A stretch of 64,000 nucleotides of DNA, taken from Acanthopleuribacter pedis. Its GTDB lineage: Bacteria; Acidobacteriota; Holophagae; Acanthopleuribacterales; Acanthopleuribacteraceae. Each line of letters begins with the position of its first letter. The first letter of the stretch is position 1. The position numbers and the translations under genes were made by a program. The notes beneath the pieces were generated by a model. It was not told where the DNA came from. It saw nothing but the letters and a program-made list of their open reading frames with translations, and ran no database searches. Positions 18,300 to 26,466 of this stretch are shown here, piece by piece. The DNA lies in the NCBI RefSeq assembly GCF_017377855.1, contig NZ_JAFREP010000039.1, forward strand, positions 27,153 through 91,152. The letters are read 5' to 3'.

Positions 18300-18476
18300 G
18301 GCCGGCTCCCTGAGTTGTGAGTCCGTAGGTTTTGTTGGTAGGGGTAATTTACATATTCACCGAAAATTAATTTATATGTCAAGTTAAATGCTTTACCGAC
18401 AAAGCTGCAACTCATGTAAAATGCATAAAACCACCGCCCCCAATGAGAAAGCGCTGTTACCAATGTGAGGTCACCT
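18300..18476. promoter_or_regulatory. Divergent promoter region of two amidohydrolase genes
   Basis: An AT-rich 177-base gap between divergent starts. A perfect TTGACA reads on the minus strand at 18382-18377, with a poor -10 match (GAATAT) near 18354. On the plus strand TAAAAT (18417) may be a -10. GAGGT six bases before ATG 18477 sets the start of the plus-strand gene. Confidence 0.4.
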
Positions 18477-20405
18477 ATGCCTTGTCCGGCTGTTGTTTGT
18501 TGCCTAGCTTTGCTGTCGGTTCCGATGCTCGCCACTTCTTCCAACCAAGAGGACATCATCTTCCGCAACGGAACCGTGTTAACCATGAACCCCGCCCAAC
18601 CCCATGCCCAAGCGGTTTGGGTCAAAAACGGCATCATCCTAGCCGTTGGCGAGGAGGACTTGGTGATGGAACACGAAACCAAACACACGCGGGTCATTGA
18701 TCTTCAGGGCGGAACCTTGATGCCCGGTTTCATCGAACCGCACGGTCACTTGCTGGGAACCGTCGTTTTCAGTTTGGCAAATCAGTTGTCGCCCTGTCTG
18801 CCCGCCCCCTACCAAAACTTGTTGGATGCTCGTGACGGCAAGGAACAACCCGACTGTCCGCTGTATATCTACAATGCTTTGATGAACTTAGCGAAAAAAA
18901 CACGAGGTGGTAAAGGCTGGATTTTTGGCTTGGGTCTGGATCCTTCGCGTATGGCTTATAAAAAAGGGGTGCCCGCTTCGGTTTTTCACGACAACCCACG
19001 CAAGATTTTGGATGCGACCTTCCCCGCCGACCGCCCCGTTTTTATTATGGATCAGTCGGGTCACCTTGCTTACGTCAACACCAAAGCTTTTGAGGCGATC
19101 AAGGTATGTGCGCAAGCCGACCCCTGTCCCTCGGATAGGAAAACCCCCCCAACGGCACCGCCGCCCGGCGTTTGGGTCATCGATCCCGAGACCGGTCAAT
19201 TTACCGGTCTGCTCCAAGAACAAGAAGCCTTCGGCCCTTTTATTAAAGCCATGGCCGGCGACACCGTGCTTGGTGCGTTGACCAATGAGATGAACGATCC
19301 CGAGACGTTGAAAAAAGCTTATGAAGGAAGCCTGTCGGCATTGCGCAATATTGCACGCACCGGGGTTACCACCTTTGTCAACGGCGGGGTGAATACCAGC
19401 GCCGAGGTACTGTTTATTGAAACCCTGATGCAGAAATGGGCCAAACCCATGTTTCGGGTTCGTTCCCTCTACGCATGGGACTTTGAAAAAGAGGCGCCTA
19501 AAAAGATCAAACCCACCTTTTGGGACGAAACCAATCAGGGGATGTACTCGGTTTCCGGGGTGAAGCTGTGGGCCGACGGTTCCACGCAAGGTTGTACCGC
19601 CAATTTGTTTGCACCCTATGCGGCACGCGGTGCCTGTTCTTCCGCGGGTTACGGCAATGAGAACTTCGCTTGGCAAACCATTCAAACCAACCTCGAACCC
19701 TATTGGAACGCGGGTTGGGCCGTGCAGGTCCACGCCAACGGCGATCAGGCGGTTCAAAATACGCTGCGCGCTATGGCTTCCTTGCAGGCTGCCAAAGCCA
19801 ACAACCATCCCCACGTTTTGATTCATTTTACCGTCGGTGACGACCGCCTCGTTTCGCAGGTGGCCGAAATCCGTGAGGGCGTATTTGTGTCGCCCGTGGA
19901 TGTGTCGGTCACCCACCTTATCGGTCACGTGGCTTATTGGGGCGGCGCGTTCCAAAACATTCTCGACGGTTTATCGCCGCCGGAAAAAGATGAGACGGGT
20001 CGTGTTCCGTACCTCGACCCCACGGGTTTGGAATTGCGCCACGGCGTACCCTTTTCCTTCCATAGTGATACACCGGTTTCGGTGGTGAATCCTCTTTGGT
20101 TTGTCAGCCAAGCCGTGACACGGCTGACCTGGTTCTACCCGAACCTGGCGGCCAATCAAGCCTCGCAGATGCCCGGCGATCAAACCATCACGGTGCAGCA
20201 AGCGCTTGAGGCGATTACCATTGTTCCGGCCCGACAAAATGGCATTAGTAACTATGTTGGTTCGATTGAAGTGGGTAAAGTCGCCGACTTGGTGCATCTC
20301 GCCCAAAACCCCTTAACCACACGACCCATGGATATTCGCGCCATTCCCGTGATCGCCACCTATGTCCACGGCATGGAGCATATTTGGGTGGAGGATGAAA
20401 AGTAG
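18477..20405 (+). CDS. Exported amidohydrolase family protein (YtcJ-like), second copy
   Basis: 642 residues from ATG 18477 (GAGGT just upstream); GTG 18465 is an in-frame alternative. The signal peptide runs to about residue 22 (CCLALLSVPMLATS). The family pattern is complete: IIFRNGTVLTMN, metal HxH in EPHGHLLG, LWADGSTQG, the His pair in VHANGDQA, SFHSDTPVSVVNPL, and C-terminal NYVGSIEVGKVADLVHLA. It shares layout and motifs with the divergent gene at 16407-18299 but differs through much of the sequence, so it is an old duplication or paralogous pair rather than a recent copy. Substrate unknown. Confidence 0.9.
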   Translation: MPCPAVVCCLALLSVPMLATSSNQEDIIFRNGTVLTMNPAQPHAQAVWVKNGIILAVGEEDLVMEHETKHTRVIDLQGGTLMPGFIEPHGHLLGTVVFSLANQLSPCLPAPYQNLLDARDGKEQPDCPLYIYNALMNLAKKTRGGKGWIFGLGLDPSRMAYKKGVPASVFHDNPRKILDATFPADRPVFIMDQSGHLAYVNTKAFEAIKVCAQADPCPSDRKTPPTAPPPGVWVIDPETGQFTGLLQEQEAFGPFIKAMAGDTVLGALTNEMNDPETLKKAYEGSLSALRNIARTGVTTFVNGGVNTSAEVLFIETLMQKWAKPMFRVRSLYAWDFEKEAPKKIKPTFWDETNQGMYSVSGVKLWADGSTQGCTANLFAPYAARGACSSAGYGNENFAWQTIQTNLEPYWNAGWAVQVHANGDQAVQNTLRAMASLQAAKANNHPHVLIHFTVGDDRLVSQVAEIREGVFVSPVDVSVTHLIGHVAYWGGAFQNILDGLSPPEKDETGRVPYLDPTGLELRHGVPFSFHSDTPVSVVNPLWFVSQAVTRLTWFYPNLAANQASQMPGDQTITVQQALEAITIVPARQNGISNYVGSIEVGKVADLVHLAQNPLTTRPMDIRAIPVIATYVHGMEHIWVEDEK

Positions 20406-20729
20406 ACACGCCGTGCGCCGCTTGGGCCAGGTAACATCATTGAAGAAACAGGTGATTATGAGCCGACACAGCTTGTAGGCCGCTGGTCAAATCAAGCCAT
20501 GCGGAAACAAAAAATATCCCACCGCAAACGTCCACGCAAAGCATTCATGCAAATCAACGCCACCATTGAGGAAGCGCGGATGCGGGGAGCAAAATAAGGT
20601 GGGTGGAACCACCGCAACACATCGGATGCTTGCATCTGAAACACCTGTTTCGGTAAGTCTGCGCCAACCAAAAAACCTTGGTGTGACGACTGGGTATCGT
20701 GACCACACGACACCCTGACGATACCCATG
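20406..20729. other. Intergenic region with no recognised gene
   Basis: About 320 bases between the amidohydrolase stop and the tRNA terminator. Short frames on the minus strand lack ribosome sites and coding character. Nothing else recognised. Confidence 0.4.
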
Positions 20730-20756
20730 AAAAAAGCCCCTATGCAGGGGCTTTTC
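20730..20756 (-). terminator. Terminator of the tRNA-Thr gene
   Basis: AAAAGCCCC pairs with GGGGCTTTT around a six-base loop, flanked by A and T runs on the two sides. It works best for minus-strand transcription from the tRNA 30 bases away, and could also stop plus-strand read-through. Confidence 0.8.
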
Positions 20757-20786
20757 TAAAGTGTTTGATTTTAGCGGTTTAAGTGA

Positions 20787-20859
20787 TGCCCCCAGTCCGA
20801 CTCGAACGAACGACCTACGGTTTACAAGACCGTTGCTCTACCAACTGAGCTATAGGGGC
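20787..20859 (-). tRNA. tRNA-Thr, anticodon TGT
   Basis: A 73-base cloverleaf on the minus strand: acceptor GCCCCTA with TGGGGGC, D arm GCTCAGTTGGTAGAGC, anticodon stem ACGGT/ACCGT with loop CTTGTAA (anticodon TGT, reads ACA), T arm with loop TTCGAGT, and discriminator A. The 3' CCA is not encoded. A good promoter and a terminator flank it, so it is transcribed alone. Confidence 0.96.
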
Positions 20860-20877
20860 ACAATCAAACAAGCGCCG

Positions 20878-20906
20878 ATTATACGCAAAATCACTCAGGT
20901 CCTCAA
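20878..20906 (-). promoter_or_regulatory. Sigma-70 promoter of tRNA-Thr
   Basis: On the minus strand: TTGAGG, a 17-base spacer, then a perfect TATAAT, ending 18 bases before the mature tRNA 5' end. Confidence 0.72.
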
Positions 20907-21185
20907 GCTTTTTTTCGTATATTCACAAGCCGCATTATTCCAAACACTTAAACCAAAAACCGTATCGCCCCGGGGTCCTCCCCCATCGCCTCGGGGCCCT
21001 CCCGCTTCTGTAATTTTTTCTCCTTTAACGGAGGCGGCGGTTTGGAGGATGGGGGTGATGCGCCTTCTCGTAATACCAACCGCACCGGAATTTGATACTT
21101 TCTTGGGGAAAGGACGGGTTGGGTCGTGCGCATTCTATGTTGCATCGCATGTTTGCCATTTCCCGCCGAAGGAGTTTCATTCACC

Positions 21186-21914
21186 ATGACATCCGCCTAC
21201 CCCTCCCCCAACCTGCCGTCCGCTTCGCCTCGTTTGGCCTTGCTTGCCTTGCTGATTTTGGTGCCGATGCCTTCGATTGGGACGGCCGGGGCTATGGTTT
21301 TTGAAGCAACCGCCGGGACGCCCCTCGGCCAAGCACTTTATTCGCTGGCCAAGGTTGGACTTTTGTTGTTTCCACTCGTTTGGTTTCTTAAGGCCGAGGG
21401 TGGCAAAATGCAGGTTCCATCTTGGGATGGGCGTGGCTTGGGGCTTGGGATCGCTTCCGGGCTTGTGATTAGCGCGATTATTGTTGGGGCATACCTGCTG
21501 CTGGGCCCCGCGTCGATTGATCCGGCAACGGTACAGGCCGCGGCGGCGAAGTCCGGGCTCGATAACCGGATGGTGTTTTTTGGGCTGGCGACCTACATCT
21601 GCCTGGTGAACGCGCCGCTTGAAGAATATGTTTGGCGCTGGTTTGTTTATCGGCAGTGTGAAACCTTGGTGGCCAAACCCGCGGCGGTGGTGCTTGCCGC
21701 GCTGTTTTTTACGGTACACCACGTGGTGGCGCTCAGCGTTCAGTTCGATCTGTTGGTTACCGCGCTTTGCTCGCTCGGCGTTTTTGTCGGCGGATGCATT
21801 TGGTCTTGGTTTTATGCGCGTTACCGGAGTGTTTGGCCCGGAACGGTGAGCCACATTATTGTGGATGTGGCGATTTTTTGGGTGGCTTATCAGCTTATTT
21901 TTGGGGCCGGTTAA
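21186..21914 (+). CDS. CPBP-family intramembrane metalloprotease
   Basis: 242 residues from ATG 21186 (AAGGAG upstream); a 20-residue longer frame lacks a ribosome site. Six to eight hydrophobic segments. The CPBP (CAAX protease and bacteriocin-processing) motifs are all present: EEYVWR (glutamate pair plus Arg, near residue 146), FFTVHH and HIIVDV. The family cleaves within or next to the membrane and includes bacteriocin-immunity and prenyl-protein proteases; the substrate here is unknown. No functional partner nearby; the next gene is convergent with a gap of 30 bases. Confidence 0.88.
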   Translation: MTSAYPSPNLPSASPRLALLALLILVPMPSIGTAGAMVFEATAGTPLGQALYSLAKVGLLLFPLVWFLKAEGGKMQVPSWDGRGLGLGIASGLVISAIIVGAYLLLGPASIDPATVQAAAAKSGLDNRMVFFGLATYICLVNAPLEEYVWRWFVYRQCETLVAKPAAVVLAALFFTVHHVVALSVQFDLLVTALCSLGVFVGGCIWSWFYARYRSVWPGTVSHIIVDVAIFWVAYQLIFGAG

Positions 21915-21944
21915 GCACCTTTTGTTTCGGCTCGGGCGCCTTGC

Positions 21945-22808
21945 TTATTGCTTGCTCCAGCGCGCGTAGGTGCCGCTTGGCAAAACGCATTCCGAGCTTT
22001 CCATGGGGACGGTCATCTCGCCGCCTTCGATTTGGGTGAGCGGTAGGTCAAACACCTGGTGCAGGATGTTGCGCAGACACCATTCGGTGTAACCCGGCGT
22101 GTGACAACTCAACAGGATGAAATGCAGCGGGTCGGCCAGTTGTTTGATCAGTTCGAGCAGGGGGATCAGGTCTTTTTCGATGCGCCAGATTTGGTTTTTG
22201 GCGCCGCGGCCGTAGGTGGGCGGATCGAGGATGAAGCCGTGGTAACGGCGGCCGCGACGGACCTCGCGTTCTAGGAACTTGGTGGCGTCGTCGACAATCC
22301 AGCGGGTGGGATGGTCGGCCAAATTGTTCAATTCGAAGTTTTCGCGGGCCCAAGTGACCACGCCTTTGGCGGCGTCTAGGTGGGTGACCCGTGCGCCGCC
22401 GCGCGCGGCGGCCAGGGAGCTGCCGCCGGTGTAACCGAACAGGTTAATGACTTCCATTTCCGGGTCGTTCGCTTGCTCAGTGATCCAGTCGAGGTTGGTG
22501 TGACCCTGCTCCGGGAAGAGGCCGATGTGGCCGAAATCGGTAAGCTTGGCGCGAAAAAGGAAGTTCTGCCAGGAGATCGTCCACTCGGCGGGCGGTTTGT
22601 TTTTGTAGTCCCAGTAACCGCCGCCTTTGTTGGTTCGGATATGGATCCCGTCGATGGCGTCGCGCCAGGGGTGTGGCTCCCCCATTTTGGGCCAAAAGGC
22701 TTGGGCGGCTTGGCGGATGACTTTGTAGGGGCCGACCAACTCAAGTTTCTGCTCCTCGCCGGCGTCCAACAATCGGTACGGCAGTACGGTTTCGCTCGAT
22801 TTGCTCAT
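21945..22808 (-). CDS. SAM-dependent methyltransferase, RlmI/RlmK-like
   Basis: 287 residues from ATG 22808, chosen because GAGGGGGGA sits just upstream; the frame stays open to 23015, but that extension is basic and unlike the family. Motif I is VINLFGYTGGSSLAAARGGA and the acidic strand end is VTHLDAAKGVV. The catalytic-type motif ILDPPTYGRG fits rRNA and other (cytosine/guanine) methyltransferases of this class. The protein lacks the N-terminal PUA domain of full RlmI (about 396 residues), so it is a short-form relative. Substrate is probably RNA; the exact site cannot be assigned. Confidence 0.85.
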   Translation of the reverse strand: MSKSSETVLPYRLLDAGEEQKLELVGPYKVIRQAAQAFWPKMGEPHPWRDAIDGIHIRTNKGGGYWDYKNKPPAEWTISWQNFLFRAKLTDFGHIGLFPEQGHTNLDWITEQANDPEMEVINLFGYTGGSSLAAARGGARVTHLDAAKGVVTWARENFELNNLADHPTRWIVDDATKFLEREVRRGRRYHGFILDPPTYGRGAKNQIWRIEKDLIPLLELIKQLADPLHFILLSCHTPGYTEWCLRNILHQVFDLPLTQIEGGEMTVPMESSECVLPSGTYARWSKQ

Positions 22809-23098
22809 GGGTCCCCCCTCGGAATAAACCACCCGGTTCCCGCTCGATATCGAGGGAACCTTGTTAAGATAGAGCCGCTTGGAATCGCGCCGACCCGCTT
22901 GCCGGCGCGTGTTGGGATCGCGGCGCGCGAGTTTAGCACGAAGCAGGGCTTTTGCGTCCACTCTACCACCTAAAAAGCACGAGTCGCGCATCTTAGGGAT
23001 AAGCGCCGCCTCCAATTTCCTCGCAGCGCTTCAGCCTGATCCGCGGATCGGGCTTGCTACTTGTCTGAATCACTTTATGTGCAAATAGGAGAACCACC

Positions 23099-23527
23099 AT
23101 GGAAGGTAATACCCACTTGGACGGCGCGTGCTTGTGCCGTCAAACTCGTTTAATCGCAGCCCAACCCACCGACAAGGTCGGCGCCTGCCACTGCGTCATG
23201 TGTCGCCGCTGGGGCGGCGGTCCGCTGCTCGCCATTGACTGTGGCACGGAAGTCACCCTGGAAGGCGAGGAACACATCGGCCTCTTCGATTCATCGGAAT
23301 GGGCGGAGCGCGGGTTTTGCAAAAACTGCGGAACCCATCTGTTCTACCGACTCAAGGGCATCAACCAATACATTGTTCCGGCCGGTTTGTTTGGCGACCG
23401 TGACAGTCACGAATTCGACCACCAAGTCTTCATCGACCACAAGCCGGCGTATTACGACTTTGCCAACCAAACAGAAAATATGACGGGCGCGGAAGTGTTC
23501 GCCAAATACGCACCGACCGGCGAATAA
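23099..23527 (+). CDS. GFA-family zinc protein (glutathione-dependent formaldehyde-activating enzyme-like)
   Basis: 142 residues, the usual family length. Zinc ligands are present in the standard order: GACLCRQTR, CHCVMCRRW and FCKNCGTHLFYR. The family is named for formaldehyde-glutathione adduct formation by Gfa, but most members, including this one, have no known substrate. The start ATG 23099 follows AGGAGAACC. It stands alone; a hairpin lies 50 bases past the stop. Confidence 0.88.
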   Translation: MEGNTHLDGACLCRQTRLIAAQPTDKVGACHCVMCRRWGGGPLLAIDCGTEVTLEGEEHIGLFDSSEWAERGFCKNCGTHLFYRLKGINQYIVPAGLFGDRDSHEFDHQVFIDHKPAYYDFANQTENMTGAEVFAKYAPTGE

Positions 23528-24102
23528 CCGCGCAAGTGCAACCACACCGGGGGCCGGATAAACCTCGGCCCTAAAAAAGAAAATTCCGGCCCCTTGGTGT
23601 GTCATGGCGGAAATGCCACGAAGGCCGGAATTCTTAGGCTGTTCAGGCAGACCTTATCATGAATCGCACGGAAAACCCATGGAATTGTTGCGTCAAAAAT
23701 GGGTGGGACTCCCATGGTATGACGCATCACGAGTCGCCTTATTTTTGTCAGAATTTTCCCCGGGCGATGGGTCGGCCCCTGTCGGAGCGGCAATCCTCAT
23801 TCCCACACCACCTACTTCAGATTTCCGCCGGAAAACCGATACGTATGAGTAGCCCATCAAAGTGATGTCTCGATCCGCGTTTTCGACTACCCGCGAATCG
23901 AGGCCGCGTCGGCGTCTACCCAACCTCGGCGGAGCTTTGACGGGCTCCCTTTCCATGATGCGTGTCGGCGACCACAAAGCAGCCCATCCAGGTAACTCTT
24001 TTTTTTCCAGCCACCTCCTTTCCCGACGCACCAGACAACCATCGCAGGCTCGTTCTTTTCCCTAGGATAGAGGCGAAGCGCATCGGTAAGGAGGAAGCCG
24101 CG
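23528..24102. other. 575-base intergenic region with an inverted repeat at 23582-23632
   Basis: AATTCCGGCC at 23582 pairs perfectly with GGCCGGAATT at 23623, with a smaller hairpin in the loop; T-rich sequence flanks it only for minus-strand reading. A second stem (GGGCCG/CGGCCC) lies at 23551-23571. The remaining 450 bases hold no frame with a ribosome site or coding character. Confidence 0.5.
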
Positions 24103-24618
24103 ATGACAACCCATTTACTGCAACGGGAGCAATGGCTGAACACCAGTTTGGACGAGGCCTGGGCCTTTTTTTCATCACCCAAGAACCTAGACCGCATCAC
24201 CCCACCCGATTTACGGTTCCGCATTACCAGCGAAGACATCGACACCATGTACGCGGGCCAGATCCTCACCTACCGCATTAAGGCCGTCCCCGGTTTGTGG
24301 CAAAACTGGGTCACCGAAATCAAACACGTCTCCGACCGAGCGGCCTTTGTGGACGAACAGCGTTTTGGACCCTACCAGTTTTGGCACCATCACCACCGCT
24401 TCGAGGCACGCGATGGTGGCGTATTTATGGTGGACCGCGTGTTTTACCGCCTTCCTTTCGGGCCGCTGGGCAACTTGGTCCACGCCCTCTACGTGAAGAA
24501 GAAGCTAAACTGGATCTTCGATTTCCGGTACCAAACCCTGGAAGCCATGTTCAACCAGAGTACAGCCCCCAAGTCTGTCGGCCAGGCACCGCGGCTGGAC
24601 TTAGAATCGGCGGTCTAA
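24103..24618 (+). CDS. SRPBCC-fold (START/Bet v1-like) ligand-binding protein
   Basis: 171 residues from ATG 24103, preceded by AAGGAGG. The fold pattern is clear: LDEAWAFFSSPKNLDRITPP opens the domain, then strands (RFRITSED, GQILTYRIKAVPGLWQNWV), a His-rich strand (QFWHHHHRFEA) and the long C-terminal helix (NLVHALYVKKKLNWIFDFRY). It resembles the cell-division-inhibitor/cyclase-like subgroup often annotated as 'SRPBCC family'. The ligand is unknown. No membrane segment. The next gene (gph-like) starts 75 bases on and may be cotranscribed. Confidence 0.85.
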   Translation: MTTHLLQREQWLNTSLDEAWAFFSSPKNLDRITPPDLRFRITSEDIDTMYAGQILTYRIKAVPGLWQNWVTEIKHVSDRAAFVDEQRFGPYQFWHHHHRFEARDGGVFMVDRVFYRLPFGPLGNLVHALYVKKKLNWIFDFRYQTLEAMFNQSTAPKSVGQAPRLDLESAV

Positions 24619-24693
24619 CGCCCCAAGCCGCGGGCTTTCTTCCCGGCGCGCTCCCTGTTAAGCTTGAGGCTGCGAAACATCCTCGGAGCCCCC

Positions 24694-25356
24694 ATGCATA
24701 CACCTTACAAAGCGATCATTTTCGACCTCGACGGCACCCTGCTCGATACTCTCGCCGATATTGCCGACACCATGAACGCGGTCCTGCTCGGACTCGGTCT
24801 GCCGACCCACCCGCGCCAGGCCTATAAGCAATTCGTCGGCGACGGCGTGGCCAAATGCGCCGAACGGGTACTGCCGGCTGATCGGCGCGACGCGGCAACC
24901 ATTGAGTTCTGCAAAGAAGCTTTTTTGGTCCGCTACGCGAACGCCTGGAAAAAACAGACGCGGCCCTACCCGGGCATTGAAGAATTGCTACGCCGTTGTC
25001 ATACGAGCCAACTTCGCATGGGGGTTTGCACTAACAAACCCCACGAGGTCGCGGTCGAAACGCTGCACCACTTCTTCGCCCCGGATACCTTCGAACATGT
25101 TCAGGGTGTAGTCGATCACCTGCCGCGCAAACCCAACCCGGCGATGCTGCGCGGGTTGCTGGGGCACTTTGCCCTGAACCACACCCAGGTCGTTTACGTG
25201 GGCGATACGGCCACGGACATGCGAACGGCCAAAGGCGCGGCATGTTTCTCGGTGGGCGTGACCTGGGGTTTCCGTCACGAGCATGAACTCCGCGAACAGG
25301 GCGCGGACCTGATCATCCATCACCCTCGCGAATTACAACACTGGCTCGGCATTTAA
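24694..25356 (+). CDS. gph: HAD-family phosphatase, phosphoglycolate-phosphatase-like
   Basis: 220 residues from ATG 24694 (CGGAG upstream). All four HAD motifs are visible: FDLDGTLLDT with the nucleophile Asp near residue 10, VCTNKP (motif II), RKPNP (Lys of motif III) and VGDTATDM (motif IV). The helical cap between motifs I and II has the length of class C1 phosphatases such as Gph, which clear 2-phosphoglycolate formed during DNA repair. The exact substrate is not certain: related HAD enzymes act on other sugar phosphates and pyrophosphate. Confidence 0.85.
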   Translation: MHTPYKAIIFDLDGTLLDTLADIADTMNAVLLGLGLPTHPRQAYKQFVGDGVAKCAERVLPADRRDAATIEFCKEAFLVRYANAWKKQTRPYPGIEELLRRCHTSQLRMGVCTNKPHEVAVETLHHFFAPDTFEHVQGVVDHLPRKPNPAMLRGLLGHFALNHTQVVYVGDTATDMRTAKGAACFSVGVTWGFRHEHELREQGADLIIHHPRELQHWLGI

Positions 25357-25452
25357 CCCGAGGAGAAACGCAGGGTTGCCCGCGGGGCTCGTTCGGGTCG
25401 CCGCGACCTGTCCCGCTTATGAAGCGCTCGCATCAATCACAAGGAGAATGGG

Positions 25453-26439
25453 GTGAAAAAAGTATTGATTACCGGCAGTGCCGGCCACTTGGGTGAAGCC
25501 CTGGTCCGCACCTTCAAACAGCGGTTTCCCCAAACCGAGGTGATCTCGATTGATGTACTGGCCTCGCCCTTCACCACCCATCAGGGCAGCATTGTTGATG
25601 CTGATTTGGTGGAACGGTGCATGGCGGGCGTCGACACGGTGATCCACCCGGCGACCCTCCACAAACCCCACGTGGCCACCCACAGCCGCCAGGATTTTGT
25701 CGACACCAACATTACCGGTACCCTGAACCTGTTGGAGGCGGCAGTGCGCCACAAGGTGGCGCGTTTCATTTTCACCAGCACCACCAGCACCTTCGGGCAC
25801 GCGATGGGCAAGGATCCCAGCGAGGCCACCTGGATCACCGAGGACGTGGTCCCCATCCCGAAAAACATCTACGGGCTTACCAAAATCGCCGCGGAAAATA
25901 TGTGCGCGCTGTTCCACCAAAAGTTCAAGCTGCCGGTCCTGGTCCTACGAACCTCGCGGTTTTTCCCGGAAGAAGACGATAACCGCAACACCCGCGACGC
26001 TTTTAGCTGCGACAACACCAAACTGATCGAGTACCTTTACCGACGGGTTGATATCGAAGATGTGGTCGAGGCCCACCTGTGCGCGCTGGAACGCGCGGAG
26101 GCGATTGGCTTCGATACCTACATCATTAGCGCCACCACCCCGTTCACCCGGGCCGATTTGGTCGACCTCAAAACCGATCCGGCCAAGGTGGTGCAACGGG
26201 TGGCCGATTACGGTCCATTTTTCAAAAAACAGGGCTGGCGCATGTTCCCCAGCATCGACCGCGTTTACGTCAACACCAAGGCACGCGAGGCCCTGGGTTG
26301 GACGCCACGTTATGATTTCCAGGCGATGCTGGCACGGCTCCAAGCGGGCGACCCCCTGCAAACGCCCTTGGCTCAGGTGCTCGGTAAAAAAGGGTACCAC
26401 AAGGAAACTTTTGAGGACGGTCCCTTTCCGGTGGATTAG
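25453..26439 (+). CDS. NAD(P)-dependent epimerase/dehydratase
   Basis: 328 residues from GTG 25453 after AAGGAGAATGG. Rossmann start ITGSAGHLGEAL (GxxGxxG), Asp at the end of strand 2, and the extended-SDR catalytic pair in IYGLTKIAAEN (Tyr and Lys), with the preceding FTSTTSTFG supplying Ser/Thr. The C-terminal part is the substrate-binding half. It belongs to the nucleoside-diphosphate-sugar epimerase class, but no sugar-nucleotide pathway genes are adjacent, so the substrate is open. Confidence 0.87.
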   Translation: MKKVLITGSAGHLGEALVRTFKQRFPQTEVISIDVLASPFTTHQGSIVDADLVERCMAGVDTVIHPATLHKPHVATHSRQDFVDTNITGTLNLLEAAVRHKVARFIFTSTTSTFGHAMGKDPSEATWITEDVVPIPKNIYGLTKIAAENMCALFHQKFKLPVLVLRTSRFFPEEDDNRNTRDAFSCDNTKLIEYLYRRVDIEDVVEAHLCALERAEAIGFDTYIISATTPFTRADLVDLKTDPAKVVQRVADYGPFFKKQGWRMFPSIDRVYVNTKAREALGWTPRYDFQAMLARLQAGDPLQTPLAQVLGKKGYHKETFEDGPFPVD

Positions 26440-26466
26440 ACCGGAGCGATCCCCGGTGAACCCGGG

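Noticed and set aside
18888..19955. 355-codon minus-strand frame opposite the second amidohydrolase
   Set aside because: Shadow frame; the plus strand has all amidohydrolase motifs.
20787..20859. tRNA-associated integration site
   Set aside because: No integrase gene nearby and no repeat of the tRNA 3' end was seen in the window.
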